DNA of 38,743 nt from Candidatus Pacearchaeota archaeon. GTDB lineage: Archaea > Nanobdellota > Nanobdellia > Pacearchaeales > GW2011-AR1. Below are positions 21,711-30,215 of the stretch, one piece after another. The position numbers and the translations under genes are program-made. Location of the stretch: positions 1 to 38,743 of the forward strand of contig JAFCGC010000001.1 of NCBI GenBank assembly GCA_017608305.1, in the 5' to 3' direction. A model generated the notes under the pieces. That model was not told where the DNA came from. It worked only from the letters and a program-made list of their open reading frames with translations, and ran no database searches. Position 1 is the first letter of the stretch; every line of letters begins with the position of its first letter.

Positions 21711-22425
21711 AAATAAAGAAAAAGTTTCAAAAGAAACTGTAAAATCTAAAATAGAAACCAAAAGAGAGATAGAAAAAAAGGAAGCACTAGTAAATTGGGA
21801 TCCAAAAACAAAGCTAGGATCTGAAGTTAAGAATGGAAAAATCACAAATATCGACGAGATTTTAGACAATGATAGGAAGATTCTTGAATCAGAAATCGTG
21901 GATTCTTTAATTCAAGTTAAAACAGATTTAATTTCTATTGGACAGTCAAAAGGAAAGTTTGGGGGAGGAAAAAGAAGAGCTTGGCGTCAAACTCAAAGAA
22001 AAAAGAAAGAAGGTAATGTTCCAACATTTTCAACATTAGCAGTAGCAGGGGATGAAAAAGGACATGTTGGCGTTGGACAAGGTAAAGCTAAAGAAACTCT
22101 TCCTGCAAGAGATAAAGCAATAAGGAAATCCAAACTTAATATTATAAAAGTTAATAGGACTTGTGCAGGATTTGATTGTGCATGCAAAGAACCACATTCT
22201 ATTCCGTTTAAAGTTACTGGAAAAGCCGGAAGTGTGAAAGTTACATTAATTCCTGCTCCACAAGGAACAGGATTAGTTGTTGGAAATGAATTAAAAAAAA
22301 TTTTGAAGCTTGCTGGAATTAAAGATGTTTATAGCAGAACCACTGGAAGAAAAAGAACAACATTTAATCTAGTAAAAGCTTGTATGGATGCTTTAAAGAA
22401 AACAACAATGAGGGATAAAAAATGA
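21703..22425 (+). CDS. rps5: Small ribosomal subunit protein uS5
   Basis: A decoding-fidelity protein of the 30S subunit. ATG 21703 (240 aa) is chosen over an in-frame ATG 36 nt upstream that lies deep in uL18. The first 30 residues are charged and variable. The core LISIGQSKGKFGGGKRRAW, VAGDEKGHVGVGQGKAKETL and IPAPQGTGLVVGNELKKIL are unmistakable. Its stop overlaps micro-ORF D by ATGA. Confidence 0.95.
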   Translation: MSENKEKVSKETVKSKIETKREIEKKEALVNWDPKTKLGSEVKNGKITNIDEILDNDRKILESEIVDSLIQVKTDLISIGQSKGKFGGGKRRAWRQTQRKKKEGNVPTFSTLAVAGDEKGHVGVGQGKAKETLPARDKAIRKSKLNIIKVNRTCAGFDCACKEPHSIPFKVTGKAGSVKVTLIPAPQGTGLVVGNELKKILKLAGIKDVYSRTTGRKRTTFNLVKACMDALKKTTMRDKK

Positions 22426-22481
22426 AAGCAAATACAAGATTTTCATTCATCCAAAATAAACAAAGGAGAAATTTTGAATGA
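22422..22481 (+). CDS. Inter-cistronic micro-ORF unit D (19 aa)
   Basis: It starts in the ATGA that ends uS5 and stops in the ATGA that starts uL30. The peptide is MKANTRFSFIQNKQRRNFE. The nucleotides ATGAAAGCAAATACAAGA at the start and TTTTCATTCATCC in the core match units A-C. AAAGGAGAAATTTTGA precedes the uL30 ATG and offers the strongest Shine-Dalgarno match of the family (GGAG). Confidence 0.5.
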   Translation: MKANTRFSFIQNKQRRNFE

Positions 22482-22825
22482 TCGCAATAATAAGAATTGC
22501 TGGACAAGTAGGATTAAAAAAAGAAATAGTTGAAACTCTAAGTAGACTTAGATTAAGGAAAAAATATGCTTGTATAATTATTGAAAAGCCCTCAAAGGAG
22601 CAATTAGGTATGATAAATAAAATCAGAGATTTTGTTGCATTTGGAAATATCAATGATAAAACTCATAAAAAGTTAATAGAAAAGCGAAAAACAAAAATAA
22701 AAAACTTTTTTCGCCTTCATCCTCCAAGAAAAGGAATTGATGCAAAAAAACATTTTGGTGTGAAAAAAGGAGTTTTAGGAAATAATAAAGAGAAGATTAA
22801 TGAATTAATCGAGAGGATGTTGTAA
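22478..22825 (+). CDS. rpl30: Large ribosomal subunit protein uL30, short form
   Basis: Starts MIAIIRIAGQVGLKKEIVET and contains LRLRKKYACIIIEKP and HPPRKGIDAKKHFGVKKGVL, as in archaeal uL30. At 115 aa it is clearly shorter than the 150-160 aa usual in archaea; the reduction seems to be in the middle. The stop and the uL15 start share TAATG. Confidence 0.93.
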   Translation: MIAIIRIAGQVGLKKEIVETLSRLRLRKKYACIIIEKPSKEQLGMINKIRDFVAFGNINDKTHKKLIEKRKTKIKNFFRLHPPRKGIDAKKHFGVKKGVLGNNKEKINELIERML

Positions 22826-23283
22826 TGAAACTTAAAAAACGTAGAAAATCATCAAGAATGCACGGACAGAATATGGGAAGCCATGGTAGAGGAGCGAGGA
22901 AAAAAGGAAAAGGGACAGGACATAGAGGGGGAAAAGGGATGTCAGGTTCAGGAAAAAGAGCAGACCATAAAAAAACTCTCATAACAGCAAAGTATGGGCA
23001 TTCATATTTTGGAAAACAAGGAATTACAAGTAGAGGAACAAAAAAAGATAAAAGAAAAAGAATAAATCTCCAGGACATTGAACAAAATTTAGCAAAATAT
23101 GGGAAAAAAACAGGAGAAAAATGGGAAATTGATTTAAAAAACTATAAAATCCTCGGAAAAGGAGAAGTAAAAAATAAACTTATTATCAAAGCTAAAGAAG
23201 CTTCAAAATCAGCAATTGATAAAATAAAAAAAGGCGGTGGAGAGATCATACTTAAAAACAATGGAACTAAAAAAGATATTTAA
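22825..23283 (+). CDS. rpl15: Large ribosomal subunit protein uL15
   Basis: A late-assembly large-subunit protein, 152 aa. The glycine-rich, basic N-terminus (HGRGARKKGKGTGHRGGKG) and GKQGITSRGTKKDKRKRINL are typical of archaeal uL15. The end overlaps the start of secY by 23 nt. Confidence 0.94.
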   Translation: MKLKKRRKSSRMHGQNMGSHGRGARKKGKGTGHRGGKGMSGSGKRADHKKTLITAKYGHSYFGKQGITSRGTKKDKRKRINLQDIEQNLAKYGKKTGEKWEIDLKNYKILGKGEVKNKLIIKAKEASKSAIDKIKKGGGEIILKNNGTKKDI

Positions 23284-24700
23284 TTTTATTCCAGAGGTTA
23301 CAAAACCTCCTGAAAAAAAAGTTGATTTTAAGGTTAAATTAAAATGGACTTTAATAGTTCTTGTAGGTTTTTTTGTCCTTGCTAATATCTCTCTTTTTGG
23401 GCTTTCTGAAAACGCATTGTCGAGATTTGAATACTTAGCTATCATACTTGGAACAGATTTTGGGAGCATTATTTCTTTAGGTATAGGTCCAATTGTAATG
23501 GCTTCTATTATTCTACAACTTTTAACAGGTTCTGGTATTTTAAATATAGACACAACAACAGATGAAGGTAAAAAATTCTTCCAAGGAATTCAAAAACTAT
23601 TGGTTTTCTTTTTCATAGTCTTTGAAGCATTTATTTATGTTATGATGCAAGGACTTCAAGCAGTTCCAGGCTTTACAGGAATAGTTATTTTTCAACTTAT
23701 TTTGGGGGGTTTAGCTATTTTTTATATGGATGATCTAACTCAAAAATGGGGATTTGGATCTGGAGTTAGTCTATTTATTGGAGCAGGAGTGTCATGGAGA
23801 TTAATCACATCTGCTTTTCAATTCATTAACACCCAAGGAAGAAACTGTCTGTTAGATTTTAAAACCGTGCCTTGTTCTGGAAAAGTTCTTGTACTTATAC
23901 AATCAATCCTAAATAAATACCCTGTAGAATTTTTATCGGCTTTAGCTGCAATAATTGCAACAATTGTAATATTTTTAGGGGTAGTGTGGGCACAATCTCT
24001 AAAGGTTGAGATTCCTCTATCTTTTGGAAGAATAAGAGGTTATGGAGTTAAATGGCCTTTATCTTTTTTCTATGCATCTGTTATTCCTGTTATTTTAACA
24101 GCAGCCCTGATGGCCAACATTCAATTATTCGGAGGCATGATTGAGAATGCTGCAACTCCTTGTATAACAGGAGAAGGGGTTTGTTCTGGAATGGCCAAAT
24201 TTGCTTCTTATTTTGGTTTTTTAGGACATTTTATAGATGGTCAAGCTGTTTCGGGATTATCATTTTGGATGGGGTCTACGAATGTTTTGGATTTATTTAT
24301 CAAGGGGGGATTTTTACCAAAATATTTATTACAAGGATTTACCCACATGTTATTCTTTATGTTTTTTTCAACAGTCTTCGCTATATTTTGGGTTAAAACC
24401 TCTGGAATGGATGCAAAAGCACAAGCCCATAAAATAGCTTCGTCTGGATTACAAGTAGCTGGTTTTAGACAAGACGAGAGAATCTTAGAAAGTATTTTAC
24501 AGAGATATGTGATGCCTTTAACAGTAATGGGGGGTCTCGCTATTGGTTTGTTGGCTTCTGTCACAAATCTTTTAGGAGCTCTTGTTTCAGGAACAGCCAT
24601 GTTATTAGTAATCATGATTATGTATCAATTCTATCAGAATATTGCACAGCAACATCAGATGGATATGGCTCCTGCAATGAGGAAATTTATGGGGGGTTAA
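23261..24700 (+). CDS. secY: Protein translocase subunit SecY (Sec61 alpha)
   Basis: The channel of the Sec translocon. The 479-aa protein has about ten membrane helices. ATG 23261 gives MELKKIFNFIPEVTKP, the archaeal start; a GTG 24 nt upstream is in frame but less likely. The plug/pore region (IILGTDFGSIISLGIGPIVM), WGFGSGVSLFIGAGVSWR and the C-terminal AQQHQMDMAPAMRKFMGG tail are recognisable. It ends the ribosomal operon. The adenylate kinase gene that often follows in archaea is absent here. Confidence 0.96.
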   Translation: MELKKIFNFIPEVTKPPEKKVDFKVKLKWTLIVLVGFFVLANISLFGLSENALSRFEYLAIILGTDFGSIISLGIGPIVMASIILQLLTGSGILNIDTTTDEGKKFFQGIQKLLVFFFIVFEAFIYVMMQGLQAVPGFTGIVIFQLILGGLAIFYMDDLTQKWGFGSGVSLFIGAGVSWRLITSAFQFINTQGRNCLLDFKTVPCSGKVLVLIQSILNKYPVEFLSALAAIIATIVIFLGVVWAQSLKVEIPLSFGRIRGYGVKWPLSFFYASVIPVILTAALMANIQLFGGMIENAATPCITGEGVCSGMAKFASYFGFLGHFIDGQAVSGLSFWMGSTNVLDLFIKGGFLPKYLLQGFTHMLFFMFFSTVFAIFWVKTSGMDAKAQAHKIASSGLQVAGFRQDERILESILQRYVMPLTVMGGLAIGLLASVTNLLGALVSGTAMLLVIMIMYQFYQNIAQQHQMDMAPAMRKFMGG

Positions 24701-24731
24701 TTAGTTTTTTGAATTTTTCTTAATCACAACC

Positions 24732-24739
24732 CTTAAAAA
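24732..24739 (+). promoter_or_regulatory. TATA-like box for the DUF106 gene
   Basis: CTTAAAAA is centred about 25 nt before the ATG at 24761, implying that this gene starts a new transcript after secY. Confidence 0.45.
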
Positions 24740-24760
24740 CAAACTTTCATAATATTTATC

Positions 24761-25159
24761 ATGGTGTTAAAAGAGTGGATGATTATAAATCCTAAATTAA
24801 GTGTTGTTGTTATTTCTTTTACAGTAACCCTTGTAATGACTCTTGTTACTAAAAAGTTTACTAATCAAGGTCGTATGAAGGAACTCAAAGAAATACAAAA
24901 AGCCTGTCAGATTAAACTCAAAGATACCAAAGGAAATCCTGAAGAAATGTCCAAAATTCAAAAACAAATGATGGAATGTTCTCTGGAATTAATGAAACAT
25001 TCTTTTAAACCAATGTTATATACTTTTTTACCACTTATTCTTTTATTCTGGTGGATCAGAGGAATTTATTCAGAGATTTTCTCAAGTTGGATTTGGTGGT
25101 ATATTATAGCAGGTATTGCTTCTAGCCTAATCTTAAGGAAAGTTTTAAAAGTAGTTTAA
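24761..25159 (+). CDS. DUF106 membrane protein, Oxa1/EMC3-like insertase
   Basis: A 132-aa protein with an N-terminal membrane helix (LSVVVISFTVTLVMTLVTKK), a cytosolic coiled-coil hairpin (MKELKEIQKACQIKLKDT and KIQKQMMECSLELMKHSF), and two C-terminal hydrophobic segments. This is the layout of archaeal DUF106 proteins, the Oxa1 superfamily relatives of EMC3/TMCO1 that assist membrane protein insertion. It lies next to secY as in many archaea. The functional label is from the family. Confidence 0.88.
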   Translation: MVLKEWMIINPKLSVVVISFTVTLVMTLVTKKFTNQGRMKELKEIQKACQIKLKDTKGNPEEMSKIQKQMMECSLELMKHSFKPMLYTFLPLILLFWWIRGIYSEIFSSWIWWYIIAGIASSLILRKVLKVV

Positions 25160-25172
25160 TTCTTGATTTCTC

Positions 25173-25580
25173 ATGACACAAGATAATAATCAACAAGAGT
25201 TAATGCTCAAGTTAAGCTTGTTTGAACAACAAATAAGACAATTACACGAACAGCTTCAAGCAGTTGAGCAAGGGATAATAGAAATGAGTTCTTTAAATTT
25301 AGGGCTTGATGAGCTAAAAGGTGCAAAAGATAAAGAGATTCTTGCTCCCATTGGAAGAGGGATTTTTGCCAAGGCAAAACTTCTTTCAGAAGAATTAACT
25401 GTGGATGTGGGAAACAAAAATCTGGTGAAAAAGAGCATCTCAGCTACTCAAGAAACAATTCAAGAACAAATTATAAAATTGAAAAATGTTAAAAAAGAAT
25501 TAAAAGAAAACTTGGAAAGATTAAATCAAGAAGTCACTAAAGTTTTCATGTATGCTCAGAAAAAAAGTGAGAAGAAATGA
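25173..25580 (+). CDS. pfdA: Prefoldin subunit alpha
   Basis: Subunit of the hexameric co-chaperone that delivers unfolded proteins to the thermosome. The 135-aa protein has two long coiled-coil helices (LMLKLSLFEQQIRQLHEQLQ and IQEQIIKLKNVKKELKENLE) flanking a beta-hairpin region (LNLGLDELKGAKDKEILAPI, GIFAKAKLL, LTVDVGNKNLVKK). It lies 13 nt downstream of the DUF106 gene and is likely co-transcribed. Its stop codon abuts the stop of the convergent isomerase gene with no gap. Confidence 0.92.
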   Translation: MTQDNNQQELMLKLSLFEQQIRQLHEQLQAVEQGIIEMSSLNLGLDELKGAKDKEILAPIGRGIFAKAKLLSEELTVDVGNKNLVKKSISATQETIQEQIIKLKNVKKELKENLERLNQEVTKVFMYAQKKSEKK

Positions 25581-26390
25581 TTACTCCACTTTCTTTAAAA
25601 ATTTATCATAAGTCATTGTTCCTAATTCTGTGATTATTTTTGTTATGTATTTTTTTTCTACAAATTCAAATGCAGGATTCTTAATTCTTATATTTTTAGG
25701 GGCTGTATTCCAAACTTCATTGAGTCTTCTCTGTTCTATAGGCATATTCTTTTTTGTAAATTTCCAAGAATCAGCGACGATATAAACAGGAATTTTTTCT
25801 GATTTTGCTATTTTTGCAATAACTTCACTTCCTACTTTATTAATTATTCCTTTTTTTGTTAAAGCATCTGCTCCTAAAAAAACTTTATCTGCTTTTTTTG
25901 TTCCTTGTTCTTTTGAAAGCGCAATTCCTAAGGCAGAGTCAACAAACATTGTAATTTTTATTCCTGCTTTTTTTAATTCGCGAGCAGTTTTTCTTCCTTG
26001 AAACAAAGGACGGGTTTCTGTGTTATAAACTTCAAAATTCTTTTTTTGTTTTTTAGTATATATTAATGCATCTACGACATTAGTTGAATGACAGTGTGTA
26101 AAAATAACATCTCTTTTTTTTATTGATTTGAAAACATTTTTGTTTATCTTATTTTGAGCAGAATCAAAATGTTTTAAAATTTCTTCATAGGGTTGTTTGT
26201 CGAGTTTATTTAAAACATTCACAAGCATAGGTTCTGTTGGGCGAAGAGACAAAAGTTTTCTCTTTGATTTTTTTGTAGGAATTAAGTTATAAGCATAAAG
26301 TGCTTTTTTAGCGATGTTTCTCGCTCCCTGAATTTTGACCTCTTTTATATTCTTAGATACTCTATTAAAAATCCTCTTTTTATCCATCAT
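25581..26390 (-). CDS. Ribose-1,5-bisphosphate isomerase (eIF2B-family)
   Basis: Predicted to convert ribose 1,5-bisphosphate, the product of AMP phosphorylase, to ribulose 1,5-bisphosphate. From ATG 26390 it is 269 aa, with C100 in THCHSTNVV and D175 in VFLGADALT. These match the catalytic Cys and Asp of archaeal ribose-bisphosphate isomerases; NTETRPLFQGRKTARELKKA is the phosphate-binding motif. It is shorter than the 310-325 aa of well-studied forms, with a reduced N-terminus. A general eIF2B-alpha-like sugar-phosphate isomerase is the alternative. The start follows a TATA element shared with the divergent gene. Confidence 0.78.
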   Translation of the reverse strand: MMDKKRIFNRVSKNIKEVKIQGARNIAKKALYAYNLIPTKKSKRKLLSLRPTEPMLVNVLNKLDKQPYEEILKHFDSAQNKINKNVFKSIKKRDVIFTHCHSTNVVDALIYTKKQKKNFEVYNTETRPLFQGRKTARELKKAGIKITMFVDSALGIALSKEQGTKKADKVFLGADALTKKGIINKVGSEVIAKIAKSEKIPVYIVADSWKFTKKNMPIEQRRLNEVWNTAPKNIRIKNPAFEFVEKKYITKIITELGTMTYDKFLKKVE

Positions 26391-26410
26391 AAAACTATAG
26401 ATCACGAAAC

Positions 26411-26418
26411 TTTAAAAA
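26411..26418. promoter_or_regulatory. TATA element shared by two divergent genes
   Basis: TTTAAAAA lies in the only 49 bp between the isomerase start (26390, minus) and the SpoIIM-like start (26440, plus). Its centre is about 25 nt from each ATG. Both genes would thus be leaderless and driven from the same near-symmetrical element, in opposite directions. Confidence 0.5.
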
Positions 26419-26439
26419 TTCTCTTTTTTTAATAAATGT

Positions 26440-27300
26440 ATGTTAGAATCACTTATTAATCCAAAAAGAGTTGAAAAAGGGCCATGGAAAATGTTTTTTG
26501 TGGGAATCTTATATGCTTCTTTATCTATTTTATTGGTACATTGGTTTTTTGCTGAAGATGTTGTCTTGTCTAAATTTTCAGGTATGATTGTTGTGACTTT
26601 TACTGTTATGTTTTCTTTACCTTTTATGTACTATTTGATAAAGCAAGAGGAAGAACAGGATGAACAAGTAGAGGGTTTTTTTGGAATTTGGAGAGTTCAT
26701 AAAGATGCTTTGTATGGATTTATGTGGTTGTTTCTGGGTTTTATTATTGCTTTTTCAGTATGGCATGTTGTTTTACAAGATGCAAATCTTTTCAATGCAC
26801 AAATAAAAACTTATTGTATGATAAACAGTCCTGGAGATATTGAAGATTGTTTTATACGATACTCTCCACAAGACACAGTAACTTATACAGGAGCAGCTAC
26901 ACAAGGGAAAAGATTTCTTTCCATCATAGAAAATAATGTTTATGTTATGATATTCACGTTAATTTTCTCACTGATCTTTGGGGCCGGGGCCATCTTTGTT
27001 TTAGCCTGGAATGCGAGTGTTATTTCAGCGGCAATTAATATATTTACAAAGTATCAAATTACGAAAATTCCTCTTGGAGTCGCGAGGTACATGATACATG
27101 GTTTTCCTGAAATAGTAGCTTATTTTATTACTGCTTTAGCAGGGGGAATGTTTGGAGTGGGAATTCTTAAAAACGGAATAAGAGACCCCAAATTTATTAG
27201 AATATTGGAAAATGTAGTCATTCTTTTGTTTACATCAATTGTTATTTTGATTATTGCTGCCCTAATTGAAGTCTATTTTACTCCTATTTTATTCAGATGA
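26440..27300 (+). CDS. SpoIIM/DUF95-like integral membrane protein
   Basis: A 286-aa polytopic protein with about six hydrophobic helices. The C-terminal part, RYMIHGFPEIVAYFITALAG, followed by GMFGVGILKNGIRD, is the conserved GxxE core of the SpoIIM (stage II sporulation protein M) family, found widely in non-sporulating archaea with unknown role. A charged cytosolic loop (KQEEEQDEQVEG) lies after the second helix. It is directly upstream of the AglB gene, which has its own TATA-like sequence. Confidence 0.8.
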   Translation: MLESLINPKRVEKGPWKMFFVGILYASLSILLVHWFFAEDVVLSKFSGMIVVTFTVMFSLPFMYYLIKQEEEQDEQVEGFFGIWRVHKDALYGFMWLFLGFIIAFSVWHVVLQDANLFNAQIKTYCMINSPGDIEDCFIRYSPQDTVTYTGAATQGKRFLSIIENNVYVMIFTLIFSLIFGAGAIFVLAWNASVISAAINIFTKYQITKIPLGVARYMIHGFPEIVAYFITALAGGMFGVGILKNGIRDPKFIRILENVVILLFTSIVILIIAALIEVYFTPILFR

Positions 27301-27322
27301 TTCTATAAATTAATAAAGAAAT

Positions 27323-27331
27323 CTTTATATA
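27323..27331 (+). promoter_or_regulatory. TATA-like box for aglB
   Basis: CTTTATATA is centred about 32 nt before the ATG at 27359. Confidence 0.45.
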
Positions 27332-27358
27332 GAAACTATTTTTCTTTCCTTTATTAAA

Positions 27359-30214
27359 ATGGAAGAAGATAAAAAAGAGATTACTGAAGATATTAGCAGA
27401 GAAATTCAAGAAAGTGTTCCAAAACAAGAAGAAATTGTTCCAAAAGAGGTTGCAGAAAAAGAAGAAAGAATTGCAAAAGCAGTAGTGGAAATTCCTCAAA
27501 CAACAAGAGAAGGGGATGATTTAGAAAAAAGAAAAAGAAAGATTGTAGGTTATTTAAAAGATAAAAGAGATTGGATTTACTACCTTATTTTAGCATTTAT
27601 TATGTTTATTAGTGTTTATATCAGATCAAGAAATATTCCAAAACTTAAAGACATATCAACCCAAGCATGGATTCTTGGACCTGATTTAGATCCTTTTCTT
27701 TTTTTAAGATGGGCAAAAGATATAGCAGAAAATGGGAGTTTAATGGTCTGGGATATGATGAGAAATGTTCCTTTAGGATTTAATACTGCAGGAGAAATGA
27801 AACTATTATCTTATATGATAGTTTGGCTTCATGATTTTTTATCTTTTTTCTCAAAAGATGTGAGTGTTACTTATACGGCAATCGTGTTTCCAGTATTTAT
27901 GGCCGCATTAACAGCTATTGCTTTTTTTCTTTTTGCTAGAAAAATATTCTATAAAGAAAGTGATTCCACAAAAAATATAATTGCCCTGATAGCTACTGCT
28001 CTTTTTGTGGTTATCCCCTCTTTATTGCCCCGAACAATTGCAGGAATTCCTGAAAAAGAATCTGCTGCTTTTTTCTTTTTGTTTATGGCTTTTTATTTTT
28101 TCTTAGAGGCGTTCACTTCAAAAAAAATGAAAAATAGTTTAATTTTTGGTGTTCTAGCAGGAATTTCCACAGGACTCATGGCTTTAATTTGGGGGGGTTT
28201 TATGTTTATTTTCTTTATTATTCCAACTTCAATATTACTCTCTTTTATAATTGGAAAAGTAAAAAAGAGAGAGTTTTGGATTTATGGTTCTTGGTTAATA
28301 AGCTCCCTCTTAGTCATGGCTCCTTTTTCTACAAGATATTCTCCAATAAAACTAATAACCTCTACTTCAACAGGATTAGGAATTGGGATTTTCTGTATAG
28401 TCGGTTTAAGTTTAATTATTATTAAAATTAATAAATTAGATGAATTAAGAAGAAAAACAAAACTTCCAAAACAACTTTTTTCTGTTATTGTGAGTTTAAT
28501 TGTTATCTTAATTGGGGTGGTGATTTTTTTAGGCCCTTCTTTCTTATACGGACAATCACAAAATGTTAAAGATTCGCTAATTGTTCCAATTAGTGATAGA
28601 TTTAGTATGACTGTCGCAGAAAATAAACAACCGTATTTTGCAAATGATTGGAAAGGAAGTTTTGGTCCTAGCATTTTTAAAATCCCCTTATATTTCTGGT
28701 TGTTTTTTATAGGTTCTGTTGTTTTATTCCATAATTTGATTAAAAAATTAAATAAAAGAGAAAGAATAATTTTAACTTTTGGCTATCTAGTGTTTTTGTT
28801 TTGTTTGATTTTTAGTAGATATTCTCCAAACAGTGTGTTAAATGGAATTAGCGGACTGAGTTTACTTATGTATTTTGGGGGTTGGTTATTTTTCCTAATA
28901 ATTTTTGGTAAAATATATTTCAATAGATACAAAAAGAGGGAGTTTGATATTTTTAAAGAATTTAATTTTGCTTATATTTTATATTTTATGACTTTAACTT
29001 TAGGAATAATAGGGGCTCGAGGAGGGATTAGGCTCATTATGGTTCTTGGAGCAGTAAGTCCTGTTGCAGCAGCTTTTTTAACTGTTAAAATAGTTAAAAA
29101 ATATTTTACTCAAAAAGAAGAAACAATGAAATTTTTTGTTGGGGTCTTGGCATTACTAATCATCTCTGCTTCTATATTTACATTTTGGGCATATTATAAA
29201 GCAGATAAAGCTACTGCAGAAAATTTTGCTCCAGGACCTTATCAGTGGCAATGGCAAAAAGCAATGTATTGGGTAAGAGAGAACACACAAGAGAACGCAG
29301 TATTTGCTCACTGGTGGGATTATGGTTATTGGCTTCAGAGTATTGGAGAAAGAGCCACGATCTTAGATGGGGGAAATGCTATTGGGTATTGGAATCATTT
29401 TATGGGTAGACATGTTTTAACAGGAGATGATCAGATAAAAGCATTGGAATTTTTATATGCCCACAATGGCACCCATCTTTTAATTGATTCTACAGAAATA
29501 GGGAAATATACGGCATATTCAAGTATTGGTTCTAATGAGGATTATGATAGGTTTTCTTGGATCAATACTTTTTTGATGGATGAAAGTCAAACTCAAGAAA
29601 CAAATAATGAAACAAGATTTTTTTATCCGGGAGGAACAACGGTTGATGAAGACATTATATGGCAAGAAAATGGAAGAGAAATTATTTTCCCTAAAAAAAG
29701 AGCAGGCATAATAGGGGTTATGGTTAAGCAAGATCAAGAAGGAAAGATCCTACAACCAGAAGCATTTTTTATATATAACGAAGGAAGATATCAAATTCCC
29801 TTAAGATATATTTATCTTGAGGGGGAAATTCTTGACTTTGAAACAGGATTAGAAGCAGGAGTTTTTATATTTCCAAAATTAAACACGGGATCAAATGGCC
29901 TATTAAATATTAACAAAATGGGTGCATTAATGTATCTAAGCAAAAGAACAATTCATTCTCAAGTAGCAGAACTATATTTGGCAGGCAAAGAGTCTGATTA
30001 TTTTAAACTTGTACATACTGAAAGTAGTTTGTTTATAGAAAATTTAAGAGAACAAGGGGTAGATGTTGGAGAGTTTGTTCAATATCAAGGATTTCAAGGA
30101 CCTATTAAAATCTGGGAGGTTAATTATCCCTCAGGTATAGAATTAAATCCAGAATTTTTAGAAACAAAATATCCTGCAAGTATTAAGATAGCTCAACCAG
30201 GAGAATATAGATAA
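27359..30214 (+). CDS. aglB: Oligosaccharyltransferase AglB (STT3 family)
   Basis: The membrane enzyme that transfers a lipid-linked glycan to Asn in N-x-S/T sites of surface proteins. It is 951 aa. A charged cytosolic N-terminus of about 70 residues is followed by many membrane helices. The first external loop carries the metal-binding D-x-D (D109-L-D111 in GPDLDPFLF). The catalytic/acceptor motif WWDYG is at residues 652-656, in the C-terminal soluble domain, followed by GERATILDGGNA. The long acidic/basic N-terminal tail is unusual for the family. It leads a block of glycan genes. Confidence 0.96.
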   Translation: MEEDKKEITEDISREIQESVPKQEEIVPKEVAEKEERIAKAVVEIPQTTREGDDLEKRKRKIVGYLKDKRDWIYYLILAFIMFISVYIRSRNIPKLKDISTQAWILGPDLDPFLFLRWAKDIAENGSLMVWDMMRNVPLGFNTAGEMKLLSYMIVWLHDFLSFFSKDVSVTYTAIVFPVFMAALTAIAFFLFARKIFYKESDSTKNIIALIATALFVVIPSLLPRTIAGIPEKESAAFFFLFMAFYFFLEAFTSKKMKNSLIFGVLAGISTGLMALIWGGFMFIFFIIPTSILLSFIIGKVKKREFWIYGSWLISSLLVMAPFSTRYSPIKLITSTSTGLGIGIFCIVGLSLIIIKINKLDELRRKTKLPKQLFSVIVSLIVILIGVVIFLGPSFLYGQSQNVKDSLIVPISDRFSMTVAENKQPYFANDWKGSFGPSIFKIPLYFWLFFIGSVVLFHNLIKKLNKRERIILTFGYLVFLFCLIFSRYSPNSVLNGISGLSLLMYFGGWLFFLIIFGKIYFNRYKKREFDIFKEFNFAYILYFMTLTLGIIGARGGIRLIMVLGAVSPVAAAFLTVKIVKKYFTQKEETMKFFVGVLALLIISASIFTFWAYYKADKATAENFAPGPYQWQWQKAMYWVRENTQENAVFAHWWDYGYWLQSIGERATILDGGNAIGYWNHFMGRHVLTGDDQIKALEFLYAHNGTHLLIDSTEIGKYTAYSSIGSNEDYDRFSWINTFLMDESQTQETNNETRFFYPGGTTVDEDIIWQENGREIIFPKKRAGIIGVMVKQDQEGKILQPEAFFIYNEGRYQIPLRYIYLEGEILDFETGLEAGVFIFPKLNTGSNGLLNINKMGALMYLSKRTIHSQVAELYLAGKESDYFKLVHTESSLFIENLREQGVDVGEFVQYQGFQGPIKIWEVNYPSGIELNPEFLETKYPASIKIAQPGEYR

Positions 30215-30215
30215 A

